From Echinometra lucunter (Eukaryota > Echinodermata > Echinoidea > Camarodonta > Echinometridae), in NCBI GenBank assembly GCA_029962745.1, contig CM057169.1, positions 15,756,078-15,820,077 on the forward strand: 64,000 nt of DNA. Reading direction: 5' to 3'. A program made the position numbers and the translations under genes. Positions 35,901 to 46,840 of this stretch are shown here, in pieces; position 1 is the first letter of the stretch, and each line of letters begins with the position of its first letter. Under the pieces are notes generated by a model. That model saw nothing but the letters and a program-made list of their open reading frames with translations, had not been told where the DNA came from and did not search any database.

Positions 35901-38900
35901 TTTTGACTCCTTTGTGTTGGGGGTGTTGTTCATACCTTGTTTGTGTTTTTCTTAACGTCTGCAGAGAAACATGTTAGGACACCCCAGGGTGCTCTACACA
36001 TTGAATGAAGTCAGCGGAGAGGAGCTCTTTAGTCAAGTGGAAAGTGTGATGCCCATCCATGCCCCTTTCTCACTGGTACTCTCGGATTCACAGGTGAGCG
36101 CTCCCAATTTCAAGGAGGTTGCTTTCTGTTAACCCATAGCATTACATTGCCTCCTTTTAGCGACACTTTCACAGTATCTTTTGATCCAAAAAGCTAGAAA
36201 TTACACATTGGGAAGAAAGGGTAAAATTCACCAAAAAATTTGAAGTTCATTTCCAGTACGGTACATGGTGGGGTGTTAGTACAAGATCGATCAATATTGT
36301 AACTAACCATGAATGAATTATGAGTTGACAACATAATGAAAAATCTATCATCACAATTTATGTGTACAAATTGGCAGTTTTTCTGTTAAATTTTTATGCC
36401 ACCACTCACCGAAGGTGGGTGCCGGAGGTATTATTCAATTTTTATTCGCATTTTTTCATGCTATATACCTTTTCATGTTTTTTCAAACAATGTAGGACTG
36501 GAAAAGAAAATAGTAGTTGCCAATTTTAGGAGAAAAAGATGATCCATAAAGTCCTTAAGAAAACTCTGTACTGCTATGGATGAACGTGAAAATGATATAT
36601 GAAATATTAATAATAACTGACACAGCATGTGTAGATTTTTGTGCTCTTTCTGCTCATGTAAGAGTGTAGTTTTTTAGGGCTCTGCATCAGAAGTTCTTGG
36701 GCCAATGTGAATCCTTTATCACAAATGGGTTACCAGAAATTTGACTCTTTCAAAATGCTATGAATCTTCCATCTTTCTATCAGGGTCTAAGCTGCAGCCG
36801 ATGCAGCTACGAGCTCCACTGCTCTGGCTGTCAGCTGGTCAGGGAGGTGGACATCACCCTCAACTCAGATGATCACCTCACGGTAGTGTACCATGACCTC
36901 CCCTCTGAGATAGTGGACTCAACCAGCAGGGTGTGCGAGGACCAATCAGTGGGCGACTTCCAGGGCAATGAGCCAATCACGCTCAGGGATTGCTTCCAGG
37001 CATTCACAGAGAGGTGGGTCCCTAGCAGTTTTGTGACAGGGTATATTTCGTACATTGTATATTGGTCCTTTGTTAATGAGGGGGGGGGGGGGGGGGGGTC
37101 AGTTGCCTATAAAACACAAGACTGAAGAAACCAGAGAAACCTTACACTCTAAAAAAGTTTGTTAAAAATTATTAGGCTGGTTAAAATATGAACCTACCAA
37201 GTGTTGGTTTTAAAAAAATTGTATGTAAAACATATGGGGATTTTTTTTAACCAACAGTTGGTCGGTTCATATTTTAACCAACCTAGGGATTTTAACCAAC
37301 TGTTTATAAAGTGTACATATATTTGATCATTGCAAGATAAACTGATGATAACTTGTGTATTATTTACTTTCATGTCGGTCCATTTAATGTAAGTCATCTC
37401 ATAAAAGGCTGGTATAAGAATCTCACCATCTCATAAAAATGCCAGCTTTTGCCTGCTATGCAGAATATACAGAACAAGAGGAGTGATATAGTGATACTTC
37501 TGCATGCAGCTTAGTGTAGTTGGTGAATGTTTATGCTTTGTAAGCTGTCTCCTACGTCAGATACATTCTTTTATTTTTACTTTATTTTGAAAATCATAAA
37601 GTTATGTAATGTGAAATGTAGGAATTAGGAACTACATAGAGGCATACACACACACCTTAAATTGGTACCAAATTCTACATTTTCAGTTTTTGTCAAATTC
37701 TGCATTTACAGTTTTTGTCAGATTCTATATTTTCACTTTTTATCAAATATATATATATATATATATTTTAATATTCTAATCCCATAGTGAAACGCTGGAT
37801 GAGCACAATCCTTGGTTCTGTCCGGAATGTAAGAAGCCTCAGCCTGCCAGTAAGACCATCTCGGTGTGTCGCTTTCCAGATACTCTCATCGTCTACCTCA
37901 AGAGGTGAGCTGATGTTAGTTTGCAGGCACAAACCCTGGTCTGTTAAAACATGTTATAGAAGTCTGAGTAGAAAACTGAAGGAGGTCAATTGAGAGCATG
38001 TACTGTAGCTGCTCCAGACCATATTGACACGGCCACTAGGCACGTGGCCTAGGCTTCTCTCAAGACCCAAATGTAATTCAGAAAGGTGTTAATTAGGGTC
38101 TGTGCCTACAGACTAAGCTGACAATCTGTACAATCAGTTGATTTATTTCCAGTCATGTGATGAGAAGTAGTTCCTACCAGTCTCCAAGTCATTATCAGAC
38201 TTGGGTTTATCAGATGCAGAATATACATGTATACAAAATATACTCTGTACTATGTTGGAAGCTAAATGAAACATGGCACCCACATCAACACAGAGGTACC
38301 ATTTGGGATGGGGGGGGGGGCATTTCCTCTGGTAACTGATATTGTGTTTCTGAGATACCCTAGGTACAACCGGAACCTCACTGTCAGTGTGGATTTGTGC
38401 ACTGTAGACATAACATTGCATTTACATGTCTTGAGAAAGGCAACATGACATGCATGAAGCGATGTGATTTGTCCCCTGTTGCAGAGGAAGTGTGAGGTAT
38501 ACCAGGCCTGAGACTTTGGATAAGGCACTTAGGCAATTTAGTAAATCAATTAATCATTGTGCTTGCTTTCAGATTTGTGTTTTATCACCCCATGAGCACC
38601 AAGCTAGACTACAAGGTCCTCTTTCCAGTCGTAGACATGAACAACGCCAACCCTGAAGAAAAGTTAGTCTATGATCCATCATCCAACCAATAGATACAAT
38701 CAATCACTCAGTCTTTGTTCTTATTCTCTAGATTTGTGTTTCATCAAGCCATGAGCACCAAGCTAGACAACAAAGTCGTATTTCCAGTGGAAGACATGGA
38801 TGTTGGGGAATACATGAACAACACCAACTCAGAGGAAGACTTGGTCTATGATCTTCAGGGTGCTGTCAATCATTTTGGTGGTGAGTTGGGATTTCTTTGA

Positions 38901-40786
38901 AATATTACGTAGGGAGATGATTGATAAGATTGTGTTACTGACTTATACAAGCATCCCAAAACACTTTTCCGTGCTGATTCTTTACAGGGGTCTGCACTGA
39001 CATATAACAGTCTGTATATGTGGACTTTTTGTTTGTATTTCTTGCATTCACATTGTTGTATGAATACTTATATGAATATATATGAATATAATACACATGC
39101 ACTCATTCTGGAATAGCTGTTGGCTGTTGCATGTTTTAAAAAAAAAAAACCTTTACAAAATAACCCTTTCACATTATTCTTATGTGTAAATGCTGGTCAC
39201 TACAAAACATATATTTGAAGAACCACTGGTCTGGTCAGTAATTATATATGCATGCGTGCACTCTGTGAAAATGACTATTTTAACACAGTAATACAGTGGA
39301 AACTCGGTATGAAGAGATCTGCTTTAACAATATTCCTGATATAACAAGGTAATATTCTGGTCCCAGCTCTTTATATTCTATTGTTTTTTAACCCTGATAT
39401 AACGAGATTCCTGCTATAACAAGGTAATTTTGTTGGTCCCATGGACCTCGTTATACTGAGTTTCCACTGTATATCTTTGAGATGGAATAAACTGATCAAA
39501 AGCCCTTTCGCATCATTCGTAGGTGTGAATGCAGGCCACTACACAGCATATGTGAAGAACCCCTGGACAGGGCAATGGCAGTACTGCAATGATGAGACAG
39601 TGTCGCAGCAAGAGCCTTCGGAGCAAGATTCTTCCAACGTCTACATCCTCTTCTACTCAAGAAAAGGTTTGTCCATATTGGTTCTATGGTGTGCCCTGTG
39701 GTTTCTTTTCTGGCAAAGGTTCAAAAATATTTTGTGAGCTTTCTCATTCTTTTTATCTCAGTTAGGAAGAACATCATGGTAGAAAGGTTCCCTAAAAAGG
39801 ATTGCTCTTCACATGCCCTCATATTCGAAATTTAAAAAAATAGCTGAAGTGTTTGGGCGAAACATTCATGCAATGTTTGATGTGTGGTCTCACATTTCTG
39901 TGTGTAGTGCAAGTGCCTTGAATATCTTATGAAACTGATAATGCCCAGATCTTACAGAAGACACCTGTGTTGGTGTAGAACTAATAAACCTTTCTCAGTT
40001 GCTTGGAGACTGTTTCTTTCTCAATGTATATGCATGACCAGAGCTCAACCTTGTTTTTAAAAACCCAGCAGCAGCCCGAATCCTTACCTTTTATTTTTGA
40101 TGCATAAAAACAAAGAGCAAATATTGCCAAAGCAAACATCTGCTCACCATGTAACAATGTTTAAAGATATTGTGGTACGGTTATTAAGTGATGATAGTGG
40201 TCATTCAGTTGCCATTATGACAAAATTAGGGACGATGTTGTTGGTCGTGAACTTGATACTCTCAGTGTCTAATGATGATGATTTGTGTGTTTTAGGGTGT
40301 GGTTCTTAATACAATAGTAAAAAATGATGATGAAGACGAAAATTCCAGTGTCATAGCTTTTATTTTACCCCTTGTTAAACACTTGTTCACTCCTTCACTT
40401 TCTCAGGATCCTTCCAGGACTTCACCCTTCCACCATCATCTCACACCAACAGTCCCAAGACGGAAGAAAGCATCACCCATTCTGCCCCTCCGCCCCTCGT
40501 CTGTTCCTCTTCTTCCTCCTCTGCCTCCTCCTCTTCCACTACCTCCTCAACAGCACCCCTCTCACCCCCAGAGACAAGAATGGAAGAGTCCACGCCCATG
40601 GAGGAGGAGGAGGAGGAGGAGGAGGATCAGCAAGCATTCATGGAAGGCACAGACCTGGATAAGCTTATACAGGAGTTGCACAAGGAGGACAAGTCCACTG
40701 GAGAAGAGGGGGGCAGTAGCGAGGCAGAGGGGAGGGAAGTGGATGTTGGTCAGCAGGAAGGTATGAATTCGGAGTCACTGGATTAG
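20982..40786 (+). CDS. Ubiquitin carboxyl-terminal hydrolase (USP family, C19) with inserted RING-like finger, 17-18 exons
   Basis: A USP cysteine protease removes ubiquitin from proteins. Exons: 20982-20993, 24063-24258, 27285-27365, 27577-27839, 28126-28560, 28964-29776, 31196-31289, 31726-31910, 33017-33751, 34139-34180, 34866-35000, 35644-35726 (uncertain), 35965-36093, 36784-37013, 37788-37904, 38732-38880, 39523-39666, 40407-40786. Without the uncertain exon it is 1,379 residues. Cys box GLRNMGNTCFMNS (catalytic Cys about 114), QHDGQEFL (about 185), first zinc ribbon half VVCAVCG (about 603), second half WFCPECK, His box NAGHYTAY (His about 1211), QYCNDETV. The insert between the halves is acidic and Ser/Lys-rich, then has a ubiquitin-like stretch (about 632-700) and a RING-like finger (about 910-954). 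The tail is Ser- and Glu-rich. The insertion point is like that in USP4, USP15, USP19 and USP32, but I cannot name the ortholog. Confidence 0.92.
22160..22420. repeat. Nearly perfect 100-bp inverted repeat with 61-bp loop
   Basis: Left arm 22160-22259 and right arm 22321-22420 differ at only about four positions by eye. Both outer ends are ATGAACATGGCGGACAAAGA. It lies in USP intron 1 and, if transcribed, would form a long hairpin. It looks like a recent foldback element. No clear target duplication. Confidence 0.85.
23292..23659 (+). mobile_element. TTAA MITE family A, old diverged copy
   Basis: TTAACCC at 23288 and GGGTTAA at 23657 bound a sequence that follows the family A order (TTCTTCAAATTGGCAA, AAAAGTTGCCAGTTTG, TTTGGTATG, GGGCCAAAC) with many changes. 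In USP intron 1. Confidence 0.75.
24951..27218 (+). mobile_element. TTAA MITE family A copy split by a satellite-bearing element
   Basis: Left part 24951-25044, right part about 26905-27218, with normal ends CCCATTCGTGACAG and CTGTCACGAATGGG and a left TTAA. The right flank is TTAT. The inserted element is 25045-26885. The 3' end lies 66 bp before USP exon 27285. Confidence 0.88.
25045..26885. mobile_element. Element with TGTCTCGCCCACC ends carrying a 157-bp tandem array
   Basis: Ends TGTCTCGCCCACC and GGTGGGCGAGACA are inverted. A second internal copy of the head (GTCTCGCCCACTGGAGGTGA) starts near 26410. Between them the phrase TTTACGTGCAAGACTCTCTT recurs at 25271, 25428, 25585, 25742, 25899 and 26064: a 157-bp period, with one 8-bp gain. 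GTCCGTCC repeats follow each head. No transposase frame seen. Confidence 0.88.
27577..27839 (+). CDS. USP exon with the catalytic Cys box
   Basis: Encodes GVCGLRNMGNTCFMNSGLQC through HPQFKDFRQ. The Cys of NTCF is the nucleophile. The next exon (28126) starts HDGQEFLALLLDTLHEELN, completing the conserved QHDGQEF box across the splice junction. Confidence 0.95.
30455..30820. repeat. Foldback repeat in USP intron 6
   Basis: CAGGGTTCTCACTAGAAAAA..CACACATGGTTCC on the left and GGAACCATGGGTGT..GGTGAGAACCATG on the right are inverted. The rest of the intron 29777-31195 shows nothing else I can name. Confidence 0.5.
33017..35000 (+). CDS. USP exons 9-11: linker and RING-like finger
   Basis: Three exons (33017-33751, 34139-34180, 34866-35000), all phase 0. 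The last 29 residues of the first encode SCAICLEELPPHQLL, then PCGGVLCAICME; the second RAVKHYGDQTVNCP; the third VCRLEI. Together they give Cys-x2-Cys-x14-Cys-x4-Cys-x2-Cys-x14-Cys-x2-Cys, the spacing of a RING-HC finger, but Gly stands where the fourth ligand His is expected (C-G-G instead of C-G-H). The upstream linker is rich in Ser, Thr and Asp. Confidence 0.8.
34241..34560. repeat. Two tandem copies of a 164-bp unit in a USP intron
   Basis: CTGTGAGTTATCTGATGAAA begins at 34241 and again at 34405, each followed by a poly-T/poly-G run, GGTTGATAAACATTAACATA and GATATGTCAGTTCCATCTTA. Lies between the exons encoding the two halves of the RING-like finger's last Cys pair. Confidence 0.88.
34571..34785 (+). 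mobile_element. TTAA MITE family B, 3'-truncated copy
   Basis: Starts CCCATAGAGGTACAGTGTAA after TTAA and follows family B to AAATTGGCAACGCAGTGAAT, where similarity ends. In the intron before USP exon 34866. Confidence 0.8.
35210..35610 (+). mobile_element. TTAA MITE family A, 401 bp, TTAA on both sides
   Basis: Perfect TTAA flanks (35206-35209 and 35611-35614) and inverted ends CCCATTCGTGACAG / CTGTCACGAATGGG. It ends 33 bp before USP exon 35644-35726, whose reading frame is uncertain. Confidence 0.93.
35644..35726 (+). CDS. Uncertain USP exon 12 (83 nt)
   Basis: Acceptor TTATAG and donor CTTCAG|GTGATC flank a frame reading LVVEGHIYTLFPVSTPAY to the end. This frame joins the next exon (35965) in phase but needs two bases of phase carried in from GT at its start. 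The strong donor of exon 34866-35000 leaves phase 0, which would produce a stop here. A donor 4 nt downstream (GTAA|GTAGGA) repairs the frame. Skipping the exon also keeps the frame. Confidence 0.55.
36133..36580 (+). mobile_element. TTAA MITE family B, diverged copy
   Basis: Starts CCCATAGCATTACA after TTAA and ends GTACTGCTATGG. It contains an extra segment with ATGCCACCACTCACCGAAGG near 36400-36425, probably a later insertion fragment. A fragment of family A follows at about 36615-36729, ending CACAAATGGGTTA. Confidence 0.7.
37014..37787. other. USP intron: poly-G run, short inverted repeat, no gene
   Basis: An 18-base G run lies near 37081-37098. A pair GGCTGGTTAAAATATGAACC and GGTTCATATTTTAACCAACC forms a foldback at about 37173-37285. 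An (AT)n tract at about 37747-37766 precedes the next acceptor. Confidence 0.6.
38573..38693 (+). pseudogene. Decayed upstream copy of USP exon 38732-38880
   Basis: After CTTGCTTTCAG it reads RFVFYHPMSTKLDYKVLFPV, against RFVFHQAMSTKLDNKVVFPV in the real exon 159 bp downstream. It lacks a short internal segment (DVGEYM region) and the splice donor, and ends at TAG (38691-38693). The acceptor is still good, so it might be spliced in as a terminating exon. I read it as an exon duplication remnant. Confidence 0.88.
39163..39251 (+). pseudogene. Decayed copy of the USP His-box exon
   Basis: The sequence CCCTTTCACATTATTCTTAT followed by GTGTAAATGCTGGTCACTAC mirrors the acceptor region and start of exon 39523-39666 (GTGTGAATGCAGGCCACTAC). 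It would read VNAGHY then reach an in-frame stop, and the AG acceptor has become AT. The pogo-like MITE 39294-39469 lies between it and the real exon. Confidence 0.82.
39294..39469. mobile_element. 176-bp pogo-like MITE with TA flanks
   Basis: Ends CAGTGGAAACTCGGTATGAA and its inverse, TA on both sides. Inner text has GATATAACAAGGTAAT phrases. It ends 53 bp before the His-box exon 39523. Confidence 0.85.
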
Positions 40787-42840
40787 GTCACTGATTGTAA
40801 AGATTGTTGAATCTGGAGCCGTCACATTGGGCCATTGCCATTGCTACCCCAAAGACAATCGAGGACAAGAGACTCCATTGCTGCACAGAAAACTATCAGG
40901 GACAACTCCATTGTTTTTGTTGATGCCTGTGAATTAGACGAGACTGAAAGACTTCGTCAGATCCGCAGGGTTGTGGAAGATTCTCAAAGATATGACCTAG
41001 GAGCTCTCCTTAAGAAGGATGTCCAGGCAGCTATCGGAGACAATTCCAGACAGGTCTTCAAAATTTGTTGAGCATGAACCATGAGGTACTTCATATAGAT
41101 CTTCAAGACTTCTTTGTAAAGATGAAAGAGGACTCCATAGCTGATCCAAATTCAGAAAACTGAAGTCAGATGAGGGTCAAGAGCTCTGCACTTTGGGTTG
41201 GTTGAGGGATTTGATTTCTTTTAAGGCTGTGGTTGTGAAGATATGATTGTTATATCAAGTGTTCCAGTAACAAAGACTCTGATGTTTGCCGGTTGATTAG
41301 GGAACCTGAGGGATTACACCATAGCTGTTCTAAATAGGGATGACCAAAGTCAAATGACGAGACAACAGATGCACTTTTAAAAGCATGCAGTTGTTGATTT
41401 GGCTTCTCAGGTCTTTAATTGTAGGATTGGTTATTGCGACAGTCGTTTCAGGGATGTATCCATTGCGGATTGGCAGTTATTTTCAATATGGTGGAAGGAC
41501 TCGTCAAGAATTGTGAAACCAGTCTTTGATTAGATGTGATGGAGCATTCCGTTTCTGTAAGACCTTTCTGAAGGATTTGTTTTCATTTGCAGAAGACCTC
41601 CTGTACATGCATGGTGTACTATTTGAGGAACTTCCTGTGCCATTGTAAGAGTTACTGCTCATCAAACCATCGATATCCAGGCAAACCTGTCATGGTTGGA
41701 TTGATGGTATAGACAATCAGAAGCTGCAAAGCAAAGCTATCAAGCACTAACATCTTGAAATGACAGTCTATTGCAAAACATTTTTTAAAAATGTGAAGTA
41801 TGGTTGAAAATCCACTTATACGAAAATGATTTTCTTGAATTTAGGGGAAAAAATGAAAATGGGAAAAGGAACTTGTGCTTTATTAGGTAAAAGAAGAATT
41901 GTTTTGTAGCATGTTTTATTTAAACATTCTGTGCTACCACTTTTTTTAACATTATGAATCCTTGTCAAACTTATTTACAATCACTACACTATATCAACTC
42001 AAAGAAACGCCTTTGTTTGTATGTGTAAACACATCGTACATGTACCTGTATGAATTCACACTAATCATATGCAATGAAACAAGTCAGTGTAATATTTTGT
42101 ACAGCCAAAATCACATTTATTTATGTATTATTGTATGGTTATTATGACGTTTCAAAGTGTGTGAGCACTGGTATACAAGTTATGCTGCATTCGACGTAAA
42201 TTGTATCAAGTTTGAGGAAACTAATTGTGGGACCATTTTACGGGCTAGGAGGGGGCAGGAATGAAATAAACTAGACACGTAATTCAGGTTGTTTACAACT
42301 TCTTTTTTTTTCGATGTAGATCTTACATCGATGACGTTGCAATGCATTTAATGGGATATCACTTCCAGCCAGGTAGCCATTTTCCAAACCTGGGTAGGGA
42401 GCTACTGTCCTCAACAATATGCCTTGTCAAAATGTGAACAACATGCAATCCCTTTAATATGAAAGTGAGCATACCAGTGGGATGTGAATGAAGAGAGAAA
42501 ACTGAATTTCACAATCAGGGAAAAGACTAAATCACAATTCAGAAAACGTTACATTCTTGACGTCCACTCACAATGTTTTCTCAAGCAGGTCATACATGCT
42601 ATTCTTTGTACAGGTCCGTGTTGTGGAATTAGGGGCAAAATGTTGAGAATAGAGGTAAAAGTGAATGAATTGCTGCATACTCTAGTTAATTTCTGAGCGA
42701 ATAAAATCCGAGCACCGAGGTAGTGCTCTTCAGTCCAGTTTTTATGTGTAGATGTGTTTCAAGTAAGTGAAGACCACTGAGATGCACCAACCCATGCCAT
42801 TTTGAGCCAAACGTTGTTTCCGTATGCTTCAGCATTATAC
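40787..42840 (+). other. Stretch downstream of the USP stop, no further gene seen
   Basis: Probable 3' UTR, then unassigned sequence. A 78-codon open frame at 40835-41071 reads DACELDETERLRQIRRVVED and is richer in normal codons than its surroundings. It has no family match I recognise and starts 48 bp after the stop, so it might be an old coding remnant. AATAAA occurs at 42265 and 42700. Confidence 0.5.
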
Positions 42841-42845
42841 ATGTA

Positions 42846-43021
42846 CAGTCAACTCTGCATAAGTCGAAGTCGCATAAGTCGAATAATCGCCAAAGTCGAA
42901 GGTCTGTACTGGGTCCCATTCCTTTATTTTCTATTGTTTTTGACCCCTCATAAGTTGAATTTTCTCTAAGTCGAGGCATTTTCTTCAGTCCCAAGAAATT
43001 CGACTTAGGCAGAGTTGACTG
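42846..43021. mobile_element. 176-bp pogo-like MITE, second terminal type
   Basis: Ends CAGTCAACTCTGCATAAGTC and GACTTAGGCAGAGTTGACTG, TA flanks, same length as the elements at 39294 and 46841 but a different sequence. Confidence 0.83.
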
Positions 43022-43905
43022 TACTTCTCATTAAACCTGTGGAACACCAAGCCCGTGATTACTCTGTGGAAAATGTGTGTTATACCATATATCAAATCAT
43101 GCTTAAAGACATCGGTTAACATTGTTATGATTTAAAAGAATCTTGTGTTACTTGAAAATGGGATAAACATAAGGGTTATAGTGTAAAAATACCAGTCTGA
43201 AAGTTTCAAAGTATAATATCCACAGGAAGTATTTTGAAATATAAAAAATGTGAACCAATCTTTGAAAAATATACGAGGGTCGGTTGCACAGAATAGACAT
43301 ACGGGGTGCGCATGCGCGTATGACTCACCTTACCGTACTGTGTGTATTGGCGTATCACGCGGCGGGAGGCACATAACGGCATTTTCAAATTCAAGCAAAG
43401 TGGTCCTCTTAGTGATTGTCTCGTGATACGAAGGATAATAAAATCGCTGTTTGCGTCTACTAACTTACACTCTTTCATTCCAAATTAGGGTTGGTTTCAG
43501 GGTTTTTGAGTACAAATACAAGTACTCATACACATGTTTCATCTTAGTTTGAGAATTTTTTAAAGCAGCTACTCACAAAGTTAGCCAATGCCTTTAATGG
43601 ATTTCCATGGCATGATTATTGCAATCTACATGTACATGTACTTACTACCGTGCACTGCAAAGAATGCCAGCTTATCTTATCACAATGCTAACTAGGCAAG
43701 AATGATAGCCTTCCAGCATGTATGTATAGTTATGAAAAAAAGTGTTTTATTTTTGTATGAATTTCATCTCTGTAGATAATGCACCATTATGATATGGATT
43801 TCCTTTTTTTTTTTTTTTTTTGTTGACTGTACCGTAAACATTGGCATTTATGGTTTGTTTCTAGAATGGGGAAAATTACGGTTTTGTTTTTTTTTGTAGT
43901 TGTTG

Positions 43906-44345
43906 CTTTAAAGGGAAAGTCCACCCCAGAAGTTTCACTGTATCAATAAAAGGAGAAGAATTTGAAAGGCATTTAAAAAAAGAAATGAGCAAAATCGATC
44001 AAAGAATAAGAAAATTACACTCATTTACATTTTCTTGTAAATTACTCTCGGCTCTGCAAATTGGCAGCACTGATGACATCATATGCGAGCAGCTCTCCTT
44101 TCAACTTGTACATGAAATTTCACATTTTCTCGATTTTCTTGCAAGTTACACATTTTCTAACCCCCATAGTCAATGTTTAGAAGAATTGCTTTTTACATAA
44201 CATGATTTACTTTGACTAGAAAATGTAAATGAGTGTAATTTTCTTATTCTTTGACCATTTTGCTCATTTTTTTTTTAAATGCTGTTCAAATTTAACCCCT
44301 TTTATTGAAAAGGTGAAACTTCTGGAGTGGACTTTGCCTTTAAGG
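43906..44345. mobile_element. MITE with CTTTAAAGGGAAAGTCCACC ends
   Basis: Left CTTTAAAGGGAAAGTCCACC..AGAAGTTTCAC and right GTGAAACTTCTGGAGTGGAC..CTTTAAG are inverted. A second inner pair reads TGAGCAAAATCGATCAAAGA and the inverse near 44240-44265. A 71-residue open frame in it has no recognisable protein features. Confidence 0.75.
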
Positions 44346-44605
44346 TCAAATATTTGATAGCAGATCAAAATGGAGATACTTCCCTTCTTTTGTCTCTCTT
44401 ATGGTAATGATAATTACATTTATATATTGCTTAATTGATACATTTCTAAGAGCTTTACATGTACATGTAATTATTGTTGCCTCGCTCATTAGATTCATTC
44501 GGTGTTCCGCGCATAAAGTGCACCATCTCCACTCTCAGATGAGCATTCCGGTCAGGGGGCATTTTGCATGTGCCCACATGCCAATGTCGCTACAGTGATG
44601 TTTGC

Positions 44606-44750
44606 ATCCTCTCCCTCCCTCTCTCTCTTTCTCTCTCTCCCCCTCTCTCTCTCTCTCCCTCTTTCTCCCTCTTTCTCTCTCTCTCTCTCCCTCTTTCTCT
44701 CCCTCTCTCTCACTCTCTCTTTTTCTCACTCTCTCTTTCTCTTTTTGACC
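44606..44750. repeat. (CT)n-rich microsatellite
   Basis: About 145 bp of CT/CCT units, broken by short T and A interruptions. Open frames in it are Ser/Leu or Arg/Glu strings and are not genes. Confidence 0.92.
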
Positions 44751-46486
44751 TGTTATTCTGCATTGGTATGCAAAAACTGGAAGACAAAAAATGTAATCTG
44801 AAGTCAGAGGAAAATTTGATAAAGTCGCAAGAGATATATAACAAATATGCATTATGGAGAAGTTGCCAAATTAAGGTTGTGTACGTGACTGTAACTTTAT
44901 ATTTCACTAAAATCAATAGACCCATTTACTAATGTACTCAAATTTATCGTGTTTCTCTCAAGAACCCTTGGTTACCAACTATTCAGGTTTACCTTCTATG
45001 CATAATGGCATCTGAACATTAGTTGTCACCTTGTTGGGAAAGCCTCTTGCAAGCTTGTTAGTGGTCAAGGGAAACTTGTGTTTAACTATGCATGAAATTA
45101 GTAAACAGGTCTATCAGTTCTCCATGAAATGTTCTAATTAACCTCCGTCTCATATGTCTAAAAAGTTTGGGGGTGCAGTACTGTGTTATCCGAGCGTATG
45201 CTTCGGCAGCTCTTTCTTAGTGGAATAAGTTATGCTTTTTTCTTCAAATTGCTAAAACCTTTAACTCTTTTCATGTCAGACTAAACTTTTTTTTCCCCAG
45301 GGAATTAGGCATGAAGCAAAATTCTTTCCAAGAAAGTGGAAAATCACATTTTGTGTACATTTTTTCATACCCAGAGATTTGGGGTTAGGGTTATAGTTGC
45401 ACTGGGGTTTTGGGTTTTGTAGTTCAGTATAGGGTTTGGTCCTGGGTTGTAGTGAGGCTTCAGTCGGTCTTTGACACTGTCTGCAGGGCAATTGGCATGG
45501 AAGTCAAAGTTCCTTTAATTTGAGCCAAATACATTTCTTAATTGCCAAAAATTACTAAAATTTTATTATTATTTTTTTTAATAGCTCTTTTTCCTTTTAA
45601 CGGCTGCTTCAACACAAAGTAACTTGGCGAGGGAAGGGTAGGATGCAGAAAAGAGCTTCTTCTATAAAGCTTATTGCGTTCCCTTGACTTGTTTTTCTTT
45701 ATTGTTATCTTTCATTTTTTGATTTGAGACTTGCTCTACACAAATCATTTTTAAAGGTGAATATATTGAAAACCCACTCATTCCATTGCATGCACATACT
45801 TGTGTGCAAAATCTATGGAAGGGGGGGGGGGGGGGGAAGACACCAATGCATTTGATGAAATGAAACACTACTAGTAGAGTGAACAGTGGTTACCTTCACG
45901 ATAATACCACAACTGTTCCCTAGAATATTTCAAAGCTGACAATCATCTTCTGAGGTTTCATAAACTGACTGCATTGCGTTGCAGACAGATGGGCTATAGC
46001 AGGGGTATTCTTAGTACACAAACAAGGTATATGCACTTGATATCTTGACATGATTTCATAGTGAAAACCTTAAACAAGATACAAAAGTGAAATTAAATAC
46101 AAATTTAATGAAGCATGCTACATGGTCATGCTGTGGAATTTTAGTTTTCTGAATTCTCTGTAATTCATGACATATTCGTACAATTTAAGAACATCAGTTT
46201 ACCACCAACCCTTGGGACGTCTTTTACTCTTTCACATGTCCGTTCTGTACACATAGTTCTTGAGGCGTAATCTCCCTCTGCCCGATGCCCTTGTTACCGA
46301 GGATATCTCAATAATATCTAGGCCTGTACTTACAAAGACCTGTAATCGAGGCCATTTGTCACCAAAGACAATCTTCCAGTTTGGTCATGCAGCAGAACCT
46401 GGTCATTTTTAACAAATATTGGCAGTCATACTCTGATTATACTGATTTTGAGCACTGATATAACGAGGTTCCAATCTATGTACCTA

Positions 46487-46793
46487 CAGTGGAAACTCAC
46501 TATAATGAAAATGACCTTGTTATATCAGGGGACCGTTTCATGAAAGTTGTCAGCTCTGACAAGTTGTCAGACTCTGATAAGTTCAGTAAAATCCTTGGTT
46601 TTGATTGGCTGAGAAGCACTACGCACTGACTGTTACTATGGTAACTGTCAGAGCTGACAACTTTCATGAAATGGTCCCCTGGAATCTCATTATATCAGGG
46701 TAAAAAAGAACATAAAGACCCGAGACCAGCAAATTTACCTTGCTATATCTAGAATCTCTTTAAATCGGAGCTCTTTATAACGAGTTTCCACTG
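46487..46793. mobile_element. pogo-like MITE with another MITE inserted
   Basis: The outer ends are CAGTGGAAACTCACTATAAT and the inverse. An inner palindromic element (about 46527-46682), with ends GGGGACCGTTTCATGAAAG and its inverse, interrupts the ATATCAGG/AATCTC text of the host copy. Confidence 0.75.
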
Positions 46794-46840
46794 CATTCTA
46801 TCGATTTTGGGTCCTGCTTAACAGGGTTCCAATGTAACTA

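Noticed and set aside
38143..38528. Overlapping minus-strand frames of 88-92 codons
   Set aside because: They lie in a USP intron, contain the poly-G run read as Pro, and have no family resemblance.
44535..44932. Open frames of 77-122 codons in the CT-rich stretch
   Set aside because: Low-complexity Ser/Leu or Arg/Glu translations of a microsatellite.
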